In this document: in pieces, positions 33,516-41,692 of the stretch
Layout: the number at the start of each line of letters is the position of its first letter
Position numbering within the stretch: the first letter of the stretch is position 1
DNA from: an uncultured Rhizobiaceae bacterium
GTDB lineage: Bacteria > Pseudomonadota > Alphaproteobacteria > Rhizobiales > Rhizobiaceae
DNA length: 64,000 nt
Reading direction: 5' to 3'
Assembly (NCBI GenBank): GCA_951813045.1
Contig: CATOTF010000002.1
Location: forward strand, 2,852,001 to 2,916,000
Translations under genes and position numbers: made by a program
The notes under the pieces: model-generated
Database searches by the model: none
The model's input: the letters and a program-made list of their open reading frames with translations, nothing else
What the model was told of the DNA's origin: nothing

Positions 33516-34051
33516 ACAAGACCCGTCGCGCCCGCGAATTTGCCGCGATCAAAGACCGCCACGAGGCGGCCAGCCCGTCGTGGAATTTTGAGCCCGTTGC
33601 CGGGCGCATGGAGCTACAATCTGCGAGAAGCGCTAAATCGGAACTCATGCCTCTTTGCCTGTTTGAAACCGATCACAATGCGGCCGATTTTAACATGCTG
33701 GCCTGCGCCCACGGTGATATCGCTTTCCTGCTCGACCTGTTGAACCAGACATTTGGCGAAGTCCGCCGCCTGCAAATTGCCCTTGGCGCAGTGGATGCCC
33801 CGGTTGTCGACAAGGTGAAGGATTACACCACCCACGCCTCCATCGCCTGCAACAGCGCCAGTTTTCGAAAATTCCTGACGCATATCCATGGTTTCCAACC
33901 ACCCGAAGACGTCAAGGCCATCAAAACAGCCGCAGCCGAGCATTTATGCGCGACCCTGGAAATAGACACGCGAAAAGACCTCAACGCCCACCACCGCTGG
34001 CTAAAGCTCAACGGCGAATTCAAGGTTTGGGAAAGAGATGGAGCATTGTAA
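33512..34051 (+). CDS. Hypothetical protein of the early operon (179 aa)
   Basis: 179 residues, ATGA overlap with the previous gene. The middle carries AHGDIAFLLDLLNQTFGEVRRLQIAL, and the C-terminus HLCATLEIDTRKDLNAHHRWLKLNGEFKVWERDGAL. No known family is recognised and no catalytic pattern is seen. It is the longest gene of the chain and the best candidate for the element's specific function in this part. Confidence 0.6.
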   Translation: MNKTRRAREFAAIKDRHEAASPSWNFEPVAGRMELQSARSAKSELMPLCLFETDHNAADFNMLACAHGDIAFLLDLLNQTFGEVRRLQIALGAVDAPVVDKVKDYTTHASIACNSASFRKFLTHIHGFQPPEDVKAIKTAAAEHLCATLEIDTRKDLNAHHRWLKLNGEFKVWERDGAL

Positions 34052-34395
34052 TGCCCAGAAATATATCATTCATGTTGACGACTAAGCAGCTTCTCGATGG
34101 AAGCAAAACTGTCACCCGCCGAATTGGGTGGAAGTTTTTGAAGGCTGGCGACCAACTTATGGCGTGTGAAAAATGCCAAGGGCTGGGCAAGGGTGGAAAG
34201 CTAAACCGCTATGGTTTGATACAGGTTAAATCTGTAGTTCGTGAGCCGCTCAACCATATCCAGCAAGACGATTGCATCAAAGAGGGTTTCCCGGAAATGG
34301 AACCCGGCGAATTCGTAGAATTTTTCTGCCACACCCACCGAGGCTGCAAGCCAAAAACTCACATAACCAGAATTGAATTCGAGAAGCTTTTTTAA
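34051..34395 (+). CDS. ASCH-like small protein
   Basis: 114 residues from the ATG at 34051 that overlaps the previous stop (TAATG). The order MLTTKQLLDGSKTVTRRIGWKFLKAGDQLMACEKCQG followed by VKSVVREPLNHI and a C-terminal beta stretch resembles the ASCH/PUA-like fold common in phages, where it is thought to bind modified RNA or nucleosides. A CEKC pair adds a possible metal site. Last gene of the early chain; 118 bp before xis. Confidence 0.6.
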   Translation: MPRNISFMLTTKQLLDGSKTVTRRIGWKFLKAGDQLMACEKCQGLGKGGKLNRYGLIQVKSVVREPLNHIQQDDCIKEGFPEMEPGEFVEFFCHTHRGCKPKTHITRIEFEKLF

Positions 34396-34512
34396 AGGGT
34401 CCCTCAATTACGTCTGTTTGCAGACAAGAGAGATCAGTATCACACTATTTGCCATCCGAAGAATTACCCGCCTTTCGCAATCAGAAAATCAAACGAGGAG
34501 GTAACTTAGCCG

Positions 34513-34767
34513 ATGCCCAGCGTCCACACCCCAGCATCACTCGCGCTTGAGTGGGAATGCAGCGAACGCCATATTCGCAACCTTATCAACAGCGGTCAGT
34601 TGCAAGCCTTCAAGCTTGGCGGCAAATTACTCCGAGTAACCAAAGAAGCGGCGGAACAGTACCAGTGTCAGAATATCGTCTCACCCGATACAGGGGAAAA
34701 TACGCAGGACTCCGCTACGTCAATGGAAAGCGCGAACGACCTTCGCTTGGAACGACTGATAAATTAG
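34513..34767 (+). CDS. Excisionase-like helix-turn-helix protein
   Basis: 84 residues. The N-terminal 50 residues (HTPASLALEWECSERHIRNLINSGQLQAFKLGGKLLRVTKEAAEQY) are a MerR-like excisionase domain. It overlaps the integrase gene by about 100 bp in another frame, so both are transcribed together. An AGGAGG lies 13 nt before the ATG. Directs excision with the integrase (family knowledge). Confidence 0.8.
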   Translation: MPSVHTPASLALEWECSERHIRNLINSGQLQAFKLGGKLLRVTKEAAEQYQCQNIVSPDTGENTQDSATSMESANDLRLERLIN

Positions 34768-35696
34768 AGGCTCAACGCCTCATCGATCGCCTGAATCAGC
34801 AAATTGAAAAGCGTCAGGGCCACACGGTAAAGGAACTGTGGCAAGCGTATTGTGAGGAAAACAAGCACAAACGCATCGTTGAGCAAATGCAATATACATT
34901 CAAAGCCCTGCAGGAAACATTTGCAGACCTCGATCCCCAATCCATCCACCTCAGTAAGTCCAGAAATTACATCACCATGCGCCGCGACATGGGACGGATG
35001 GACAATACAATCTGGACTGAACTAAGTCACTTGAGGACGGTCCTGTCATGGGCCGTTAAGCGGGGACGGATAGACAGAGCCTTTTACATTGAACGGCCGG
35101 CAAAACCAGCAGCTAAAGACCGCTGGCTCACCCGCGAGGAGGTCACGCGCTTAAAGAACTGTGCAATCAACCCGCACACCCGCCTGTTCATATTGCTGGC
35201 GATAGCGACCGGCGGACGCAAGGAAGCTCTTCTCGAATTGACTTGGGACAGGGTAGATTTTGAACAGAATACCATTCACCTAGCCACCAGCGGTTCTACA
35301 GGGCGCAAAGGTCGCGCAAGCGTTCCCATGAATCAGACAATAAAGGCCAGCCTGGTTGAATCTAAAAGAGGTGCGTTGACCGATCATGTCATTGAGTGGT
35401 CAGGAAAACCACTGTCGAGCGTAAAGCGATCCCTTGCGACAACGGCAAAGCGCGCAGGCATCAAAGGGGTAACCGCCCACGTTTTCCGTCACAGCGCCGC
35501 CGTGTGGATGGCAAGCGAAGGGATCAGCATGGCGATGATTGCCCAGTATCTGGGTCACAGCAACAGCAGGATAACGGAACAGGTCTATGCGAGGTTCGCA
35601 CCAAGCCATATGCAGGCCGCTGCAGACGTTCTAAACCTCGATACTGGTTCAATTGAACCAGTGCCAAATATTTTAATTAAGAAAAATCACCGTTAA
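34665..35696 (+). CDS. int: Phage-type tyrosine integrase
   Basis: 343 residues from the GTG at 34665 (VSEYRLTRYRGKYAGLRYVNGKRERPSLGT), preferred to the track start at 34551 because the upstream part lies wholly inside the excisionase frame and has no protein-like pattern. An N-terminal arm-binding region, a core-binding domain and the catalytic domain with Arg in AIATGGRKEALLELTWDRVD, HxxR in HVFRHSAAVWMASEG, His in YLGHSNSRITEQVYARF and the nucleophile Tyr in the same segment. Its 3' end is 15 bp from tRNA-Val, the probable target. Confidence 0.88.
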   Translation: MSEYRLTRYRGKYAGLRYVNGKRERPSLGTTDKLEAQRLIDRLNQQIEKRQGHTVKELWQAYCEENKHKRIVEQMQYTFKALQETFADLDPQSIHLSKSRNYITMRRDMGRMDNTIWTELSHLRTVLSWAVKRGRIDRAFYIERPAKPAAKDRWLTREEVTRLKNCAINPHTRLFILLAIATGGRKEALLELTWDRVDFEQNTIHLATSGSTGRKGRASVPMNQTIKASLVESKRGALTDHVIEWSGKPLSSVKRSLATTAKRAGIKGVTAHVFRHSAAVWMASEGISMAMIAQYLGHSNSRITEQVYARFAPSHMQAAADVLNLDTGSIEPVPNILIKKNHR

Positions 35697-35710
35697 GTCT
35701 TTGTTTTTAA

Positions 35711-35785
35711 TGGTGGGCGATGGCAGGATTGAACTGCCGACCCCTACAATGTCAATGTAGTGCTCTCCCGCTGAGCTAATCGCCC
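35711..35785 (-). tRNA. tRNA-Val (GAC)
   Basis: Full cloverleaf on the minus strand with encoded CCA: acceptor GGGCGAT/ATCGCCC, D arm GCTC..GAGC, anticodon stem CTACA/TGTAG around loop TTGACAT (anticodon GAC), T arm GGCAG TTCAATC CTGCC. 75 nt. It is intact although an integrase sits at its 3' side, so the element probably restores the 3' half. Confidence 0.95.
35754..35765. repeat. Candidate right attachment site core within tRNA-Val
   Basis: aatgtagtgctc in the anticodon arm and neck of the D arm, the same 12 bp as at 28752-28763. Tyrosine integrases often use the anticodon arm as crossover site; the match supports but does not prove this limit. Confidence 0.4.
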
Positions 35786-36183
35786 GTCTTATGAACGGTT
35801 CCACCCGGAGGCGGCGTTCGGGATGAAAAGGAATACTCCCTTTTCACTGGCGGATACACCACAAAATGATGGTTGCCGTCAACCGCCGAATTTTCCGAAT
35901 TAAACCTGGATAAAGCACGCCACCATTCCATTATGCAGCGGGCGGTATTTCCAATGCAAAGACACCATAAAGTTCTCGAAAAATCGATTACAGAAAACGA
36001 AGAAGCAAGATGCGAACTTACTGTCAACAATTGAAGTCGATCAATAAAATCTGCTAATCAATTGGAATATACTGTGAACCGATGCCTTGCTGATCCCCGG
36101 AAAGAGCGGGATCACCGAGCAACCTACCTCGGTGTAAATCGAGCCTAATCACTTGAACTTACCGCTTATATAGTACTAACTGG
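35786..36183. other. Intergenic region between tRNA-Val and cpdR
   Basis: 400 bp without a convincing gene. It should hold the tRNA promoter. Two adjacent inverted repeats, gatccc/gggatc (36092-36113) and caccgag/ctcggtg (36113-36134), lie downstream of cpdR and may act as a transcription end, though no T-run follows. Confidence 0.35.
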
Positions 36184-36543
36184 TCAGGCAGCCAGCATTT
36201 TTTCAACTTCGTTGACCAGGTCGCGCAAGTGGAAAGGTTTGGACAAGACTTTAGCATCCTTCGGTGCTTCTGATTCCGGGTTAAGCGCGACTGCAGCAAA
36301 ACCCGTGATGAACATGACTTTGAGATCTGGGTCAAGTTCTGTCGCCCGACGCGCAAGCTCAATACCGTCCATTTCCGGCATCACAATATCGGTGAGCAAC
36401 AGTGTAAACGGTTCTTCCCGCAACCGCTCGTAGGCGCTGGCGCCATTGTCGTAGGAGATGACCTCATAACCGGCATTTGCAAGTGCCTTGGCGAGGAACC
36501 GCCGCATATCATTGTCGTCTTCTGCCAAAAGGATCTTATTCAT
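36184..36543 (-). CDS. cpdR: CpdR-type single-domain response regulator
   Basis: 119 residues from the ATG at 36543; the track's upstream extension has no protein-like pattern. A complete receiver domain: acidic pair in ILLAEDDNDMRRF, phosphoacceptor D52 in LLTDIVMPEMDG, Thr in VMFITGFA and Lys in VLSKPFHLRDLV, with no output domain. The sequence follows rhizobial CpdR, which, when unphosphorylated, helps ClpXP localise and degrade cell-cycle proteins. Divergent from the formylglutamate amidohydrolase, as in other Rhizobiales. Confidence 0.93.
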   Translation of the reverse strand: MNKILLAEDDNDMRRFLAKALANAGYEVISYDNGASAYERLREEPFTLLLTDIVMPEMDGIELARRATELDPDLKVMFITGFAAVALNPESEAPKDAKVLSKPFHLRDLVNEVEKMLAA

Positions 36544-36762
36544 ACTTGTCCCATTCCTACTCGTATCGCCCCAACATCGACCTTGCCTAGCCAGGCCGAA
36601 ATCTCGCCAACTTGATGTGTTGTTGGCCCATTCACACAACAACAACGTAAATATCGCCTAAACATCTTGCAGATTAGTTTGAAATTAAGCTGATTTAACG
36701 ATATGGACACACCCCACTTGAAATGACAGGATGACTCAGTCTGGAATAATGGGCATAAAACC

Positions 36763-37656
36763 GTGACTCCCTTGGAATTTAAAGAGGAAAACAATCCGCC
36801 ATTTCGTCTGTTTGCACCTGCCGAACAGCGGATTCCCTATGTTTTTAGTTCCCCCCATAGCGGTTGTATTTATCCAAATTCGCTGATGGACGCATCAGCC
36901 CTTTCGCACCATGATATCAGACGGTCTGAAGACGTGTTGGTCGACCGTTTGTTTAGCAGCGCTGTGGAAATTGGTGCCCCCTTGCTGGCCGCACAATTTC
37001 CCCGGGCCTGGCTGGATGTTAACCGCGAACCTTATGAACTCGACCCCAAACTGTTCGGGGAGCGCCTGCCGGGTCACGCCAACACCCAGTCAATGCGGGT
37101 TACCGGTGGACTGGGAACAATCCCACGCCTGGTTGCAGAGAACCTGCCGATTTACGCCCGCAAACCGTCATTAAACGAAGCGCTTAATCGGATCGAGACC
37201 ATTTATCGCCCTTACCACGAAGCATTACGCCGGTTGATGGCACAATCGGCTGTAAAATTTGGCCACGCGGTTCTGGTGGATTGTCATTCCATGCCATCAT
37301 CCGGTTTCAAAGGTCAGGGGCGTTCCCGGCCCGACATTATTGTTGGTGACCGATACGGCACATCCTGTGCCGGTGAAATTAGCCGGGAGATTGTCCGAAG
37401 GTTTTCTGACCTGGGCTACAGCGTTACCCGCAACAAACCCTATGCCGGTGGGTTTATTACCGAACATTATGGTCGCCCTCTGCGTGGGCTTCACGCGGTG
37501 CAGATTGAGATCAACAGGGGGCTTTACCTCAATGAGCAAACCTATGAACCATCCGCCGGATTCCATCGACTTGCGGAAGATATTCGGAGTGTGATTGCCT
37601 ACCTGGTGAGCCTACCCGATACTAGGTTTTCTGCAATTTCTGACGCCGCCGAATAG
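36763..37656 (+). CDS. N-formylglutamate amidohydrolase family protein
   Basis: 297 residues, GTG start. Typical motifs of the family are YVFSSPHSGCIYPNSL, AAQFPRAWLDVNREPYELDPKLF, VLVDCHSMPSSG, RPDIIVGDRYGTSC and GGFITEHYGRP..AVQIEINRGLYL; the first His, the DCHS and the E..H pair are the likely metal ligands. It hydrolyses N-formylglutamate or related N-acyl amino acids. It lies 15 bp before hisN, with which it is probably cotranscribed. Confidence 0.9.
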   Translation: MTPLEFKEENNPPFRLFAPAEQRIPYVFSSPHSGCIYPNSLMDASALSHHDIRRSEDVLVDRLFSSAVEIGAPLLAAQFPRAWLDVNREPYELDPKLFGERLPGHANTQSMRVTGGLGTIPRLVAENLPIYARKPSLNEALNRIETIYRPYHEALRRLMAQSAVKFGHAVLVDCHSMPSSGFKGQGRSRPDIIVGDRYGTSCAGEISREIVRRFSDLGYSVTRNKPYAGGFITEHYGRPLRGLHAVQIEINRGLYLNEQTYEPSAGFHRLAEDIRSVIAYLVSLPDTRFSAISDAAE

Positions 37657-37670
37657 AAACCCATTCTCCC

Positions 37671-38471
37671 ATGACCAATATTTCTCCCGAAAACCAGACC
37701 GTTTTCTTTCATCATCTGTGCGAAGTGGCTGCACGCGAAACGCTGCCCCGGTTTCGCGCTGACATTAGCGTCGTCAATAAACTGGAACAGGATTTTGACC
37801 CGGTAACCGAGGCGGACAAAGAAGCTGAACGGGCCATTCGCGCGCAAATCAACAGCGAATTCCCAACCCACGGCGTGATTGGTGAAGAATATGACAACAC
37901 ACTACCAGATGCGCCTTATCAATGGATAATTGACCCTATTGATGGAACACGGGCATTCATTTCAGGTGTGCCGGTCTGGGGAACACTCGTCGGTCTGTAC
38001 CACGATGGAAAACCCATAGCTGGCGTCATGGACCAACCGTTCACCGGAGAACGATATCTCGCGGTAAATGGTGAATGTCAGTTATTTCGCGGAGGCAATG
38101 GCGCCTCCCCGCTGAAAACCCGCAACACCGCCTGCCTTGAACAAGCAACATTGATGACCACATCGCCGCAACTGTTACATAACAGTGTGGACGAACGGTA
38201 TTTTGATGTCGAGAAACAGGTCAAGTTGGCTCGATATGGTTGTGACTGTTATGCCTATTGCCTGCTGGCTGCCGGACACATTGATCTCGTGATTGAAACC
38301 GGGCTCAATATCTATGATATCGCCGCCCTAATCCCCATCATCGAAAATGCCGGCGGACTGGTGACCAACTGGCAAGGCGGCGATGCGTCCAAAGGCGGAC
38401 AAATCCTGGCCGCTGGAAATGCGGAATTACACGCACGGGCGATGGCGGTGCTAAATAGCGATGACGCGTAG
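37671..38471 (+). CDS. hisN: Histidinol-phosphatase, inositol monophosphatase family
   Basis: 266 residues. Metal-binding motifs of the family: GEE (71-73), DPIDGTRAF (88-96) and the late YDIAALIPIIENAGG, where tryptophan of the common WD pair is replaced by tyrosine, as in HisN-type enzymes. It dephosphorylates histidinol phosphate in histidine synthesis. The link to the upstream amidohydrolase is conserved in related genomes. Confidence 0.9.
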   Translation: MTNISPENQTVFFHHLCEVAARETLPRFRADISVVNKLEQDFDPVTEADKEAERAIRAQINSEFPTHGVIGEEYDNTLPDAPYQWIIDPIDGTRAFISGVPVWGTLVGLYHDGKPIAGVMDQPFTGERYLAVNGECQLFRGGNGASPLKTRNTACLEQATLMTTSPQLLHNSVDERYFDVEKQVKLARYGCDCYAYCLLAAGHIDLVIETGLNIYDIAALIPIIENAGGLVTNWQGGDASKGGQILAAGNAELHARAMAVLNSDDA

Positions 38472-38490
38472 TTGAATATTTGGAACCCTC

Positions 38491-38525
38491 GCCATTTAAC
38501 ACTATTGGTAATTCCGTTAAATGGC
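38491..38525. terminator. Stem-loop after hisN
   Basis: gccatttaac and gttaaatggc form a perfect 10-bp stem with a 15-nt loop, 20 bp after the hisN stop. No T-run follows (cgcattgagcc), so it may end transcription weakly or protect the 3' end of the mRNA. The IS1182-type element is inserted 11 bp beyond. Confidence 0.45.
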
Positions 38526-38536
38526 CGCATTGAGCC

Positions 38537-40056
38537 GATTTTGATGAAAAAGGCTTTGTTTTAGTCGGCTTTGGAGTTTGATCGAGCGTCTCCCGATCCG
38601 GTTTCACACCGGTTGCGGGATCAACTTGGCTAGTTTTCTGAAGTTTTGTGCTGTTGCTGCGAGAAGGAATTCATCTTTGGCTCCGTTTGGTCCCCGCAGG
38701 CGCAGTCGGTCGAGTTTCATGATGCGTTTGAGGTGGGCAAACAGCATTTCGACCTTTTTTCGCCGTCGTTGTGAATCGACATAAGCGTCGGTCAGCGAGA
38801 GCTCGCGGGCCAAATCACGAGCACCTTCATAAATGTGGCGGCCGACATTGCGGACGGGTTGGTTGGGGCAGCAATATTTCTTCAGCAGGCATTCCTGGCA
38901 ATCATATTTGCTGGCGCGGTAACGGATCGTATTGTCCGCCGCTACAGGAGATTTTCGATTCCGGTAAGCCCGTTGGGTTGGACGCAGCGGTAATCCGATC
39001 GGACAAATATAAGCGTCCTTTTCGTGGTCGTAGACAAACTCGCTTTTCTCAAAAGTGCCGTCCTTGCGTCGCGACTTATCGATGATTGGAATATGCGGCA
39101 GGATACCTTCTTTGTTGACCAACCAGTTGAGGTTTTCTGCGGAACCATAAGCTGTGTCGGCGACCAGTATCTCGGGGTAGAGGTCAAACGTTTCCCGCGT
39201 TCGTACGATCATGGTGCGTGTAGAACCAACCTCGGCCTGTCTAATTGAACGGCTGGCTTCCACATCCACGATAATCGCGTGATCTGTGTCGATCAGGTAA
39301 TTGTCTGAGTAAGCGAAGAAAGCTGGGCCCTTGAGCGCACCGGTCCATTGGGAAGCAGGGTCAGAACGTGAAGTGAACTTAGGTTCGACCTCACTGGCGG
39401 CACCGAATGCTGCGTCATCCAGCACCTCTAGATATTCCTTCACAGCCCGAGGCACAGTTGCTGGATCGAGTGATGATGCGTCCCATTCCTCCTTTGGTGT
39501 CGATTTCTGCTTGTTGGCATCTGCCCGAATAATGCTGGCATCAGTCGCAAACACCTCTCCACCAACTAAACCTTCAGCAATGCAACGAGTAACAACGCTC
39601 TCAAACAATTGCCGGAACAGATCGCTCTCTCGAAACCGGCCATGGCGGTTCTTGGAAAAGGTCGATTGATCAGGCACGGGGTCGCCTAGATCAAGACGGC
39701 AGAACCATCTGTAGGCAAGATTCACATGGACCTCATCGCACAACCGTCGCTCAGATCGGATGCCCATGATGTATCCGACCAGCAACATGCGGATCATCAG
39801 TTCAGGATCAACCGAAGGGCGGCCAATGTCGCTGTAAAATGGGCGCAGGTGCGACCGCATATCGCCAAGATCAACAAACCGGTCAATTGACCGCAATAGA
39901 TGATCATCAGGCACGTGGTCTTCGAGATTGAACTCGTAAAACAAAGCCGATTGAAATTCCTGGCGTGGTCCCAGCATCGCATCAATCTCCCAAATCAATG
40001 GGTAAACTGAATCAGCCAATGGTGATTACTTTAAGGCCGACTTTTTCATCAAAATC
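38537..40056 (-). mobile_element. IS1182-type insertion sequence, copy 1 (1520 bp)
   Basis: Perfect 16-bp terminal inverted repeats (gattttgatgaaaaag) and a 4-bp direct repeat AGCC on both sides (38533-38536 and 40057-40060). One transposase gene on the minus strand. The same element, with a single noted amino acid difference, is at 61913-63432. Confidence 0.93.
38604..39977 (-). CDS. IS1182 family transposase, copy 1
   Basis: DDE transposase. I take the ATG at 39977 (MLGPRQEFQSALFYEFNLEDHVP, 457 residues; GGGAGA 8 nt upstream) rather than the TTG at 40019. Family marks: the N-terminal FNLEDHVPDDHLLRSIDRFVDL and GRPSVDPELMIRMLLVGYIMGIRSERRLCDEV, then DATIIRAD-like (FATDASIIRADANK) with the first catalytic Asp, VADTAYGS with the second, and a C-terminal RRKKVEMLFAHLKRIMKLDRLRLRG with the catalytic Glu. 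A cysteine group (CQECLLKKYCC) is also typical. Frame intact. Confidence 0.93.
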   Translation of the reverse strand: MLGPRQEFQSALFYEFNLEDHVPDDHLLRSIDRFVDLGDMRSHLRPFYSDIGRPSVDPELMIRMLLVGYIMGIRSERRLCDEVHVNLAYRWFCRLDLGDPVPDQSTFSKNRHGRFRESDLFRQLFESVVTRCIAEGLVGGEVFATDASIIRADANKQKSTPKEEWDASSLDPATVPRAVKEYLEVLDDAAFGAASEVEPKFTSRSDPASQWTGALKGPAFFAYSDNYLIDTDHAIIVDVEASRSIRQAEVGSTRTMIVRTRETFDLYPEILVADTAYGSAENLNWLVNKEGILPHIPIIDKSRRKDGTFEKSEFVYDHEKDAYICPIGLPLRPTQRAYRNRKSPVAADNTIRYRASKYDCQECLLKKYCCPNQPVRNVGRHIYEGARDLARELSLTDAYVDSQRRRKKVEMLFAHLKRIMKLDRLRLRGPNGAKDEFLLAATAQNFRKLAKLIPQPV

Positions 40057-40207
40057 AGCCCAAAGGAGATCTTTGTTATTGGTCTTATAATCTCGATTGA
40101 TTTTCAGTTCGAGTTACGAATCCTAATTGGCTTCGCGAGGTAAATTTGGCCAGCATCGAAATCAGTTCGCGGGTACAGTTGATCGAGCCGAGTACAAAAC
40201 GTGGGTT

Positions 40208-41161
40208 TTAACGGCCCCTTGGGGGAATGAATTTCAGATAGGCAGCAATTGCCTTGCGGTCGGAATCAGTCAATTTCGATGTGTTCTCGACAACATCGGC
40301 CATCGTAGAACCGAATGAATCGAATTCCGGGGTAAAACCGGTTTCCAACGCATAGGCGATATCAGAAGTACTCCATCCACCAATTCCGTTAGCATGGGGC
40401 GAAATGTTTGGAATCTTTTCATTCCCTTGTGGAGCAACCCCACCTGCCAACCATTTGGTTACATCCGCACCACCGATTGCATTGCGCGGTGTATGGCACT
40501 CGCCGCAATGCCCAAGCGCCTCTGCGAGATATCGCCCCTTTTGCAGAACAGCATTATCCTTCGGCACGTCGACCACGAAATCTTCATTTAGATACAAGAG
40601 CTTCCAAATGCCTAGTCCACGCCGAATATTGAACGGAAATGAGACTTCATGTGGGATAGTTGGCTTGTCAACCGACGGAAGCGTTTTCATGTAAGCCCAT
40701 AAATCCGAGATATCTCCATCCGTCATTTTAACATAGGACGTGTACGGAAATGCAGGATAATAATGGGATCCATCGGGGCTAACACCTCGCCTTACAGCAT
40801 TTGTGAAGTCACCAAGTGACCAAGCGCCCAGGCCATATTCCCGATGAGTTGAGATATTGGGTGCTATAAATGTTCCAAAAGTCGTCTTGAATTTTTTGCC
40901 ACCACCAAGGTTTTTCTTCGCCTCACCTTGCGCTTTTTCGCCCGCATGACAGGAATCACATCCGCTGGCATAAAATACCTGTTCGCCGCGTCCAGTGTCT
41001 CCCTCTGGCATTGCGGCAAGTGTCTCTTGTTGTGTAGTTTGTGGCGCACTCAGAACCCAACCAGCAGCACCCGCCAATGTGCCGCTGGCCAGTAACAGGA
41101 GGAATAAGCTTCGAAACAAGTTTTTGGCTATTCCTTTTTCACGCGATAAGCCTTGTGACAA
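40208..41161 (-). CDS. Diheme cytochrome c
   Basis: Up to 317 residues with a membrane-spanning signal segment (LFRSLFLLLLASGTLAGAAGWVL) and two haem sites, CDSCH and CGECH. The spacing and text (FTNAVRRGVSPDGSHYYPAFPYTSYVKMTDGDISDLWAYMKTLP) fit diheme subunits that take electrons from periplasmic dehydrogenases. The track start is a TTG inside the end of the upstream gene; a TTG at 41119, with AAGGA upstream, is a likely alternative. It is second in an operon with a cytochrome c'. No dehydrogenase gene is adjacent. Confidence 0.8.
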   Translation of the reverse strand: MSQGLSREKGIAKNLFRSLFLLLLASGTLAGAAGWVLSAPQTTQQETLAAMPEGDTGRGEQVFYASGCDSCHAGEKAQGEAKKNLGGGKKFKTTFGTFIAPNISTHREYGLGAWSLGDFTNAVRRGVSPDGSHYYPAFPYTSYVKMTDGDISDLWAYMKTLPSVDKPTIPHEVSFPFNIRRGLGIWKLLYLNEDFVVDVPKDNAVLQKGRYLAEALGHCGECHTPRNAIGGADVTKWLAGGVAPQGNEKIPNISPHANGIGGWSTSDIAYALETGFTPEFDSFGSTMADVVENTSKLTDSDRKAIAAYLKFIPPRGR

Positions 41162-41571
41162 GCGCCGCAGTTTGCAGTCGCCGTGCCGAAGGCGACTTTG
41201 AACGCTGCGAGATCAGCTGGCTTTGACGCAATGCCTGCTGCAGTGTCCGTTTGAAACTTCGCCATTGCCTTATCGAACCCGGCACGATCTTCCCAAAGCT
41301 TCGGTGACGCTGTGGTCTTGCCACCCGTTTCGCTGCCCTTTGGAAACAGTTCGCCGACACCAAGTGATGCCGCATTCATGACACGCAAGGCTAACTCAGC
41401 AGTAACTGCGTTGAACTCAGCCTCACCTTTAACCATCGCCCCGCCCGCTTTTGCAGCTGCACCGACGTTTTTCATAATGGCTTTACGGGTCGCAATCGGA
41501 TCTTCAGCTGCAAACACAGGTATAGTGGAAAATGCTGCCACCAAGACACTATATATAAGAATTCTTTTCAT
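41128..41571 (-). CDS. Cytochrome c prime
   Basis: 147 residues from the ATG at 41571 (GGAGAG 5 nt upstream). Signal peptide MKRILIYSVLVAAFSTIPVFA-AED, four-helix-bundle pattern starting IATRKAIMKNVGAAAKAGGAMVKGEA, and a single C-terminal haem site CGACHKAYR as in cytochrome c'. Such proteins bind NO or CO or serve as electron carriers in the periplasm. Its 3' end overlaps the diheme cytochrome frame. Divergent from a LysR gene. Confidence 0.88.
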   Translation of the reverse strand: MKRILIYSVLVAAFSTIPVFAAEDPIATRKAIMKNVGAAAKAGGAMVKGEAEFNAVTAELALRVMNAASLGVGELFPKGSETGGKTTASPKLWEDRAGFDKAMAKFQTDTAAGIASKPADLAAFKVAFGTATANCGACHKAYRVKKE

Positions 41572-41692
41572 AATCTCTCCTTCAACCGAAATTGTCATTG
41601 TATAAGTTGATCATCCCTAATCAGCCAAGTAAGAGGGTACGTCCTGCGTTTTTGCTCGACAACATCGAAGTTTGCAGTCATCCTATGCAATT

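Larger units (their letters stand above)
28752..35765. mobile_element. Integrated element at tRNA-Val, satellite- or island-like, about 7 kb
   Basis: Bounded on the right by integrase and excisionase genes ending 15 bp from a tRNA-Val, and on the left by a 12-bp repeat of part of that tRNA. Inside: a left-going group of four genes (28839-30665), a right-going S24-type repressor with an exonuclease, a chain of overlapping small genes, then xis and int. No capsid, terminase, portal, primase or relaxase gene is seen. This organisation fits a phage satellite or a small integrative island. The left limit is less sure than the right. Confidence 0.6.

Noticed and set aside
35776-36030. 84-codon ORF on the minus strand overlapping tRNA-Val
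   Set aside because: It covers tRNA sequence and has no protein-like pattern or ribosome site.
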